Positions 56,620 to 64,000 of a stretch of DNA of 64,000 nucleotides are shown here, piece by piece. The DNA comes from Diphasiastrum complanatum (Eukaryota > Streptophyta > Lycopodiopsida > Lycopodiales > Lycopodiaceae): positions 18,500,886 through 18,564,885 of the forward strand of contig CM055092.1 of the NCBI GenBank assembly GCA_029204225.1, read 5' to 3'. The notes under the pieces are model-generated. The model was not told the DNA's origin. It saw only the letters and a list, made by a program, of their open reading frames with translations, and searched no databases. Position 1 is the first letter of the stretch; every line of letters starts with the position of its first letter. Position numbers and translations under genes: made by a program.

Positions 56620-58776
56620 CATGTAGAGTGGACGTCATGACGACAACGAGTAGATTAGGTTTTTATGTACATTTTAGTTCATCTTGTAAGTTAGAGAGTC
56701 TGCGAAAGCAGCAATTTTGTGCTACATTGATTGACACTTTCAATATATTTATTATTGCAATTGATCACAAAATTGTTATTGGTTTTGTATGTCGGATTCC
56801 GAAATATGAGCAATGTCGTAATCCAAAATGTGCAATTCGTCCTTCTAATCCTTCGTTTCCTTGAGCAATACAAGGATCTATATATTGTTTCTAGTCTACC
56901 ATTCATTCCAGTATTTCTACTTCAGTGTTTTCAATATGACCACCACCTATCTTTTCACCAATTCGTGCTAGCATATCTGGCATTGTGTGAACTGATTTGG
57001 ACTTCAAAGCCTTGGATATGACACTAAAAACCTGATCTATGTCTTCATGTGTGTGGCCAGCCAAAAGAAATCCCATTTCTACCTTTTGGAAGATGTTATG
57101 TGCCACTAACATACAACAAAGACCAAAAATAAATTTGTTCTTGTTCTCCCTCCAACAATTGTCAGCTTGAATACATAAGATCAGAGGTAAGTTACCACGT
57201 GATGCTTGTACCTTTCTTATTGCTCGCATTATTGATGTGGCAACTTGATTGCTATCATGAGCATGCAAGGTTTCAATCCAAACATCACAAAGCAACTTGA
57301 ATCCATTAACCAATACCCCACAAACATGTGTTTTCAAAAATCGATTCCCCTCTAATCTAGGAGGAGTCTTATTGATACGGGGTAATGTTGTTGCCATTCC
57401 ATCAATGATAAGACACAAGGACTGTTCAAGATGGTATCTTGACTCTTCTTTCCACTATGCATACAATTTTCTAGAATCGAAAACATGATGTAGATGATGA
57501 CCTCTCAATGTAATACAGTGATCACACATCCTAATGTCAAGAGTTATCTCTATTGCATTTTTAAGGTTGTCACATGTTTTGCATTTGGACATTCTTTGTC
57601 TTGTTGGAGTCTTGACCTATCCAAACTCTTGTTTCCAAATCTTTTAGAGTGTGGATCTTGAAACTTCAAAAATACGTGCGTCTTTAAGTTTTGTGTTTAT
57701 AGTTTTGAAGATGTTATGTTTATGCATGCCGAGTGGGAGATGATATTCACAAATAACAGCGCCATCTTTTGATTTATGTTGCAGATGTGGTTGAGGCAAT
57801 GCATGCTTTTCCAAAATCCAACGCATTATGGCCAACCCTTTTGAAGAATGTCCACGTTGCTTGAATGTGCCGGTGTTTCCATGAAACTTGTACACAATGG
57901 AATAAGGTGCCTCAACAATTACTTGTCAAAACATTCCATGGGAGGTTCCCAATAGATTCTGATATGCTTTTATGTAGATAGCTTTACCATCCAATGTAGG
58001 TTTGAAACACAATTCGGGTTCCTCCAAAATATCAAACTTTGCATCTGACTTTTCTCATCCATGTAGGTAATTTGTCGAATGCACAACTTACCACAACATG
58101 GTTGCATCAATATTTCCCTTATATTTTTTGACGATAAAACATATTCTGTCTTTTTTGGTGCAACATAAGCAAGCACACATTTTCTTTTGAGACTATGAGT
58201 AGTTCTAAAGGATGTTGAATCTACTTGAGGATCTCTTTGTAGATCTTCCAAAAGTTCATCTGCTTGTGACCATCTTAATTTTGCAAGATCGTTTGTCATG
58301 TTAACATCATGTAATATGTTGCCTGTGTAATCATGTTCATCAAAATCAAATTCCAAAAAAATTGAATTACGTCAAGTGGATGCATTTGCACTTGCAAAAA
58401 TTGACCATTTTGGTGTACGCTTTGTTTGAATGCTGATTTCATAATGACGTCTTTTATTTTTGTTGTTATCAAGAGCCTCTCCAACATCCTCCACACTTGT
58501 AAGAATATCCAAGTTATATACTGATGCAGATATATTAGTGCAAGTGACCACATCCTCAACATCTGTCAAGATATCCGAATTATAGCTACTTGTTCTTGAC
58601 ATATTGCGATCATGAAAAATATCTTCAATTCCTGTCAAGATATCCCAGTTATAGTTACTTGATCTTGACATATTACGACCTTGAGAAATATCTTCGATTT
58701 CTGTCAAGATATCCGAGTTATAGTTACTTGATATTGCTGTATTGCAATCATCGGATTTGTTACGTAAAGCACTCAC
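56620..58776 (-). pseudogene. DUF7869-like gene, decayed
   Basis: Minus-strand fragments in order. First, 58776-58372: an N-terminal region with four 23-residue repeats (S-S-N-Y-N-S-D-I-L-T-E-I-E-D). Second, 58356-57970: a segment with C-C-G-K-L-C and an L-x-R-W-S-Q-A-D-E stretch. Third, 57895-57644: a G-H-S-S-K-G motif. Fourth, 57540-56903: C-D-H-C, I-I-D-G-M, F-L-K-T-H-V-C-G-V-L-V-N-G, A-D-N-C-W-R-E-N-K-N-K and G-H-T-H-E-D-I-D-Q-V-F-S. The last block matches my memory of DUF7869-type proteins, which are often near mobile elements; their biochemical role is not known to me. Frameshifts separate the pieces. It splits the Gypsy gag between capsid and zinc knuckle, so it arrived by insertion. 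No terminal repeats or target duplication were found. The 3' limit (56620-56900) is uncertain. Confidence 0.65.
58525..58731 (-). repeat. 69-bp tandem repeats inside the DUF7869-like gene
   Basis: Units start at about 58525 (diverged), 58594 and 58663, exactly 69 bases apart; a fourth, weaker unit lies at about 58480. Each encodes a 23-residue acidic repeat ending in I-E-D or V-E-D. Confidence 0.85.
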
Positions 58777-58789
58777 TTAATGGTTCATG

Positions 58790-60240
58790 TGCCACTTCGC
58801 GCTAACTGAAAAGTGAAGGGCATGTCATTGCTGAATGTCCTTAGCCACAACAACCGCGATCTAAACCAAGGTTTGTAAACTCACCTAGAGAAGATGACTC
58901 TCGGCCATCTAAAACTAACAATGACATGATAATTCAGAGGATAGAGGTAGAGTCTGAAACATTAGATCAAGACCATCAATGGCCAGATTTAGATGTAGAG
59001 ATAAATAAAGTAACTACTAGAAGTAGTAAAGATTCTTTAACTCTTAAAGATAAGAAGAAACTAGGACAAAATCTGCGAAAAACACGAAAAATGTGACACA
59101 AAAAGTGGAGGTCATAGAACAGTCAGTATGATTCCTAATCGTAAAGAATTAGACCTTTATAGGCCTACTGAAAAACATTATGATGTTGATATTAGTTCAA
59201 AAGCTAAAGAGCTTTTAGACGAAGAAACTAGAAAAGTTAAAAAAGTAACATTTTCAGATCCAGTCCTAAGTAACGAGATATCTAGAGATCCATCGTCACT
59301 TAGAAACCATTCTTATGATATAGTAGAAGACCTTGTCTCTAGAATGCCCAATATAACTTTTAAATAGTTATTAGACGATAATCAATATTACAAGAAAGAA
59401 ATTAAGCAATTTTTGCAAAGTAAAAAAAATTAGAAGCAAAGTTACCATTAGTCAACGTAGGATTAGCTAATTACGGTGATGAAGGTCAACCCAAGATTCA
59501 GGTAGTAATCAATGGTTGCACCTTATATAGTGTACCCATAGATTCTGGATCTAGCGTAAACATAATGACTGAAGAAACAACATATAAGTTAGGCATTCAT
59601 CATAGAATAGCACCCACCTTAAGACATTTATACCAGGCCGATGTCATAACCCATTGGAAGAAGAAAGAGATTACCTTCAGAGACCAGATGGAAACATCGA
59701 TGGGGAAAAGTCACAAAAGAATTACTATATAATGGGAAAAGGATAAGTACGAAGGTGAGACACATACATCATCCTTGAGCTCTACTTCAGAGGATGAAGG
59801 GCTTCAGTCCGTAAGGACTGAGGAAGGGGAGAGGTTTGTCACACTAAGTATACTTGCATACAGTAATGGAGTAGAATATGTAGATAGAGGAGATTGTGGA
59901 GTTCTAGAGACTAGTGCTATCATAGGAGATCAGACTATAGATAGAATACTAATAGACTCAGAATCCAGTATCAACTTAATAACATAAACAATGGTTAGGG
60001 AATTAGGACTAGAAAAATAGATATAGCCTATCACTTACCATGAAATCCATTTAGCAGACGTATCCAAATGTATACCAGTAGGGGAGCTAAAAGGTATTAG
60101 CGTAGTTATAGAGACAAAGATGTTTGTTATGAATTTCTTTGTCATAAACCCAGTAGATACACCACCTTATTCAATATTATTTGGAAGACCATGGCTATAT
60201 CAAGCCGATGCTATTATAAATTGGTCTACCAAATAGATAT
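58790..60240 (+). pseudogene. Gypsy zinc-knuckle and protease relic
   Basis: Starts with the end of a decayed zinc knuckle (S-E-G-H-V-I-A-E-C-P). Then comes a charged linker, a protease-like P-I-D-S-G-S-S-V-N-I-M (about 59530-59560) and a second similar block I-L-I-D-S-E-S-S-I-N-L (about 59945-59975). It ends with P-Y-S-I-L-F-G-R-P-W-L near 60170-60200. Two protease-like blocks suggest partial duplication or divergence of the region. Stops are nearly all TAG/TAA. Confidence 0.7.
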
Positions 60241-61980
60241 TTTTTTCAGGCATTCTCACAGCCAGTCCAATAGGGGGTCACCTTTTGAGATGGGGTGAGG
60301 AGTTAGCTAGACCTGCTGAATCCTAAATCAATTTCATAGAATGCTATGAGATTGACGAGGATGAGAAAATACCAACAACATTTGAGTCAAGGGAAGTTCT
60401 GGGTGGAACTAGAGCAAACCTGACCAAAGGGATGGTAGGTAAAACATATTATGTAGAAATAGAAATTAATAAAGGTAAAATTTTGAATTTATATAACACC
60501 AATCGCACTAGGAACGTGAAGAGTATATATTACTTCTTCAAAAATACCAAAACATATTAACTCGGTCGATGGATGATTTAATAGGAATACCAGTTAATTG
60601 GGACGAACATAGAATAGATCTTATTCAGGGAACAATACATATTAGGCAGCGCCAATATAGATTGAATCCAAAGTACTCCTTGTTAGTTAAAGACGAATTA
60701 GATAGATGTCTTAGAGCGGGTATTAAATATCATGTTCTAAGCAGTGAGTGGGTGTCACCAATAGTTATAGTACCTAAGAAGAAGACAGGCAAGATTAGAG
60801 TTTGCCAAGATTTTAGGAAACTAAATGCTGCTACAACAAAGAATTATCATCCTCTGTAGTATACAGATACTATTCTTGACCAGGTAGCCAGTCATGAACG
60901 TTATAGCTTTTTAGATGGATTCTTAGGTTATAACCGAGTTTTCATAAAGGAGGAAGATAGACCAAAGACCACTTTCACCATTGATTGGGGGACGTACGCG
61001 TATACGAAAATGCCCTTTGGTCTTTATAATGCACCTGCCACATTCCAATGTATGATGACAAATATTTCTCAAATTTTTTTAAGTTTTTAGAAATTTTCAT
61101 GGATGACTTTTGTGTCTATTCATCAACTAGAGACCATTTACATGCATTAGAGAAAACATTGAGAAGATGTCAAGAGACATCTCTTAAATTGCGTCCAGCC
61201 AAGTGTTACTTCGGGATGAGGGAAGACATCCTGTTAGGACATAAAATTTTGAAGGACAATATACAAGCCGACATCGAAAAGTAAAAAAGATTTCAGAGTT
61301 ATTAGAACCAACGAATCTACAAGAGCTTAGAGGTTTTCTAGGACACATAGGTTATTATCATAGTATAATTAAGGACTATGCCATAGTAGTAACTCCTTTA
61401 ACAAGTTTATTAAAAAGTTCTGTTGAGTACCATTGGTCACAAGACCATCAGCAAGCTTTTGATCAATTGAAATAGTCATTAGCATAAGGCACTAGAGTTA
61501 GACCTCCAAATTGGGCTAAAAAGTTCCATGTATATGTAGATACGGCATCGTTTGCAATAGGTGTAGTGCTTAGTCAGGAAGATGACCAAAATATAGATTA
61601 CCCAATTTATTATGCGGGTAGGCAACTCGCTGCATAACAAAAGAACTATTCCTCTACAGAGCGAGAAACACTAGGAATGATTTATTTAGTAAATGAAACT
61701 AGACATTATCTTTTAGGATGCCCTTTCGTTTTTCACGTAGATTACTACACATTGAATAAGCCTGATCTTTTGAGTAGGGTAGCTAGATGGGTATTATTAT
61801 TAGATGAGTTTAATTATGAAGTAGAATTAAGAAGAGACAAGGATCATCAAAATGCTGATTATATATCCCGCCTCCAAACGAAAAATCAGTTTGAACCCAT
61901 TTCTGATGAATTTTTGGATGAACATATAATGCGTATCCAATCAGAAACATCAATTTATATGGACATTATTAACTTTTTAT
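60241..61980 (+). pseudogene. Gypsy reverse transcriptase and RNase H relic
   Basis: RT: W-V-S-P-I-V-I-V-P-K-K, Q-D-F-R-K-L-N-A-A-T, Y-S-F-L-D-G-F-L-G-Y, M-P-F-G-L-Y-N-A-P-A-T-F-Q, then a frameshift near 61045 and the catalytic F-M-D-D-F. A second frameshift is near 61283. RNase H: E-L-R-G-F-L-G-H, H-V-Y-V-D-T-A-S, Y-S-S-T-E-R-E-T-L, H-V-D-Y-Y-T-L. Overall closest to the Tat/Athila type by eye. Confidence 0.82.
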
Positions 61981-63120
61981 AGGACCAAATTTATCCTGAA
62001 CATTTTAATAAACAACAAAAAACTATTTTTCTTTCAAAAGTAGGATCTTATACGATTGTAAATAGAATATTGTATAAGTTAGGAGCTGACAATAGTCTTT
62101 GCCGATGTTTAGAACCAACCGAGACGACCGTTGTAATAAGTGCATTGCATGAGGAAGATTCGGGGGGCTACTATGCTCTTAAAAACATTGCAAAAAAGAT
62201 TTTTAATGCTAAATATTGGTGGCATACTGTCTATAGAGATGTCAAATTGTTCATTCAAAGATGTGATGTATGTCAGAGGATGGGGAAACCCAGCTTCGCG
62301 ACACATTGGCCGCTTACTCCAATTATTCTCTTAGCACTTTTTGAGAAGTGGGAGATAGCTTTTGTAGGGCCTATCAAACCAATCACGAGTAAAACTCGTC
62401 AACATTACATTCTCGTTGCCATGGACTATGCTACCAAGATGGTAGAGGCTGAAGCCACAATTAAGAACGATGCTTAGACTGTAGCAAAGTTTTTATTCCA
62501 AAATATTATTATGCGATATGGATGTCCCTTAGAACTCGTTAGCAATAGGGGAACCCATTTCCTTAATCAGACCATCAAGGCCATGTTGTCATATTTTTCC
62601 ATTACTCCATATAATCCAAAAGTGAATGGGCTTACGGAGTGGGCAAACATAATTTTGTGTAGAATTTTAGATAAAGTAATGAAAACACATTCTTCTGATT
62701 GGGATCATAAGTCACCATCTATCTTATGGGCATACAGAACTACTGAAAATATTGCAACTAGGCAGACCCCATACTATCTTGTGTATGGAATGCATCCCAT
62801 ACTACCAACAGAATTTGAAGTTTCGACGATTCGCATTATTAATGAAGAGAGAATGGATGAACACGATAGTCTCCGGGAGCGGATCATATCTTTGACACAA
62901 TTGGAGGAGGATCGTCGTCTTTCATTAATTGAGACTGAATGAGTTCAGAATAAAAGAAAAAAAAAATTTGACCAATCCATTAAGAAAATAAAAATTAAAC
63001 GAGGGGACTACGTGTCTTTGTATGATAACAAACACCTGTTGTTTCCTGGGAAATTACATACAAGATGGATGGGACCGTATAAAGTCAGAGAAACTTTTAA
63101 TAATGGGTCACTTCAGTTAG
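61981..63120 (+). pseudogene. Gypsy integrase relic with altered active site
   Basis: Zinc finger end R-C-D-V-C-Q-R-M-G-K-P at about 62255-62290. The core has W-E-I-A-F-V-G-P (family I-D-F-V-G-P, so the first catalytic Asp is Ala), S-N-R-G-T-H-F (family S-D-R-G-T-H-F, so the second Asp is Asn) and N-G-L-T-E-W-A-N, keeping the Glu. A TAG lies near 62476 and a TGA near 62940. The C-terminal part W-M-G-P-Y-K-V is near 63065-63085. Confidence 0.85.
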
Positions 63121-63479
63121 AACACTTCTGTTTTTTTGCTACCACTTTCCATCACTCTTGCTCTCTGATTTCTGAATTCTTACGATCAAGCTCTTTTCCG
63201 CCATCCCTGGTTTACAATTGCGAGCGTCATGGCAATCGTATTCAAAATGCACCCAAAGCCAGTTTTACCAGACGAATTGAAGGACTTCTTCAATTTGATC
63301 CATCAGTAATCCTTACAGACTTGTGCCATGAGCTGATCCGCAATCTGAGCGAAGAAGGACATATTTCCACCACTCTCCGAAATCAAGAAATTATTATTAC
63401 AGAAGGATTTTACTATTGTGTCTTAGGTTGGGCTATGGACGGTAGTATGTCTATTACAAAGCCAAAATTCATCACATAA
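63121..63479 (+). other. Open segment after integrase, unrecognised
   Basis: The frame opened at 63012 continues past the integrase end to 63479 with no resemblance I can name. Tat/Athila-type elements often carry extra sequence or ORFs here. Confidence 0.35.
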
Positions 63480-63692
63480 AGTAGAGTTTTCCAAGAAGAC
63501 ACTTATATTGAGAAATGGGTTATAAACTCTCTTACATCAGAGATCCCAATTTGAAAAGCTTTGTTCAATTTGTTTGATTTGCTCTTGCACAACAAGAAGA
63601 AGAACGAATTCCTGATATTCAGCAGGAAAGTGAAAGTGATGTCGAGGCACCAATTATTGATACAATTATTTTTTAATAAGATTTTTGGTACA

Positions 63693-64000
63693 ATGCTGTC
63701 AGATACACAGACAGCTATTCAACATTTCGTCAGCCTAGAGAAAGTCTCTAGGAAACTTGGCTCGAAGTATGATTCCCTCCGAGCAGACCTAATTCAGAAA
63801 GATGCAGAACTGGAAGAAATCAAGGCTGAGCTGTCACATAAGAGTGAAGAGCTTGAAGCAGCCCAAGCAGAGCTAAAAAGGAAAGATGTAGCCCTTGAAG
63901 AAGCAAAAGTAAGACAGGATGCTACGTTGGAAGTAATGGAAGAAATTCATGAACAGTCCAATGCTTTTGAAAATGAAAATTTATTGCTCAAACAACAGAT
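63693..64000 (+). CDS. Partial coiled-coil ORF at the window edge
   Basis: From the ATG at 63693 the frame stays open for 102 codons to the window end. It is rich in Glu, Lys, Ala and Leu, with heptad-like spacing (D-L-I-Q-K-D-A-E-L-E-E-I-K-A-E-L; E-L-E-A-A-Q-A-E-L-K-R-K). It lies downstream of the Gypsy integrase in the same orientation and shows no stop, unlike the pol relic before it. It may be an extra ORF of the Gypsy element or unrelated. Completion and 3' end are outside the window. Confidence 0.5.
   Translation, partial: MLSDTQTAIQHFVSLEKVSRKLGSKYDSLRADLIQKDAELEEIKAELSHKSEELEAAQAELKRKDVALEEAKVRQDATLEVMEEIHEQSNAFENENLLLKQQ

Noticed and set aside
58790-63120. Reading TAA/TAG as Gln (alternative genetic code) for the whole window
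   Set aside because: The expansin and the intact Copia elements use the standard code, and the Gypsy relic also has frameshifts; C-to-T decay is simpler.

Overview
This window looks like nuclear DNA of a land plant. The evidence is one intact three-exon alpha-expansin gene, degenerate plant-type (TTTAGGG) telomere-like tracts, and a dense, nested population of Copia, Gypsy and CACTA-like elements. The species cannot be named from the sequence. Nearly everything except the expansin is mobile-element DNA at different stages of decay. I found no rRNA, tRNA, CRISPR array or prokaryotic feature. Coordinates marked 'about' were set by eye from sequence similarity.

The dominant structure is a very large inverted duplication. 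Positions 1-14181 reappear reverse-complemented at 30404-43576, around a 16.2-kb spacer (14182-30403). The left arm reaches the window edge, so the repeat may be longer. Several open frames are identical between the arms, and others differ by a few percent. The arms share some disabling mutations and differ in others. Structural differences are a 2.0-kb segment only in the left arm (1812-3810), a 111-bp LTR deletion in the left arm, and a tandem expansion with AG tracts in the right arm (39540-40950).

Each arm carries an internally deleted Copia relic, a Copia gag relic, a chromovirus (Ty3/Gypsy) LTR with an integrase-chromodomain relic, a Copia RNase H relic, copies of two unclassified dispersed repeats, a telomere-like tract, and the 5' part of a CACTA-type (TNP2-like) transposase gene. 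That transposase relic continues into the spacer only on the left side (to 16763). On the right side the arm ends abruptly inside it and is joined to a Copia pol relic.

The spacer holds the alpha-expansin (17308-18660), LTR-like sequence, and an old Copia pol relic. A young non-autonomous Copia-type element (21825-27380) has inserted into that relic. It has 647-bp LTRs, the target duplication AAACT, a primer-binding site and a polypurine tract. Its single long ORF is a Copia Gag followed by about 770 residues that I do not recognise, with no protease, integrase, reverse transcriptase or RNase H.

Right of the inverted repeat lies a truncated relative of that non-autonomous element with a different LTR (44653-45824), then a Copia gag relic (46117-46855). 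Next is a complete, apparently autonomous Copia element on the minus strand (49908-55768; 653-bp LTRs, target duplication GGTCG, uninterrupted 1316-residue polyprotein). It is inserted into the gag of a decayed Tat/Athila-like Gypsy element whose remains run to the window end. That Gypsy gag is also interrupted by a decayed minus-strand gene resembling the DUF7869 family (about 56620-58776).

The autonomous Copia and the Gag-only element share a very similar Gag, the same primer-binding site, an identical polypurine tract and similar LTR ends. The simplest reading is a donor/parasite pair in which the pol-less element is mobilised in trans.
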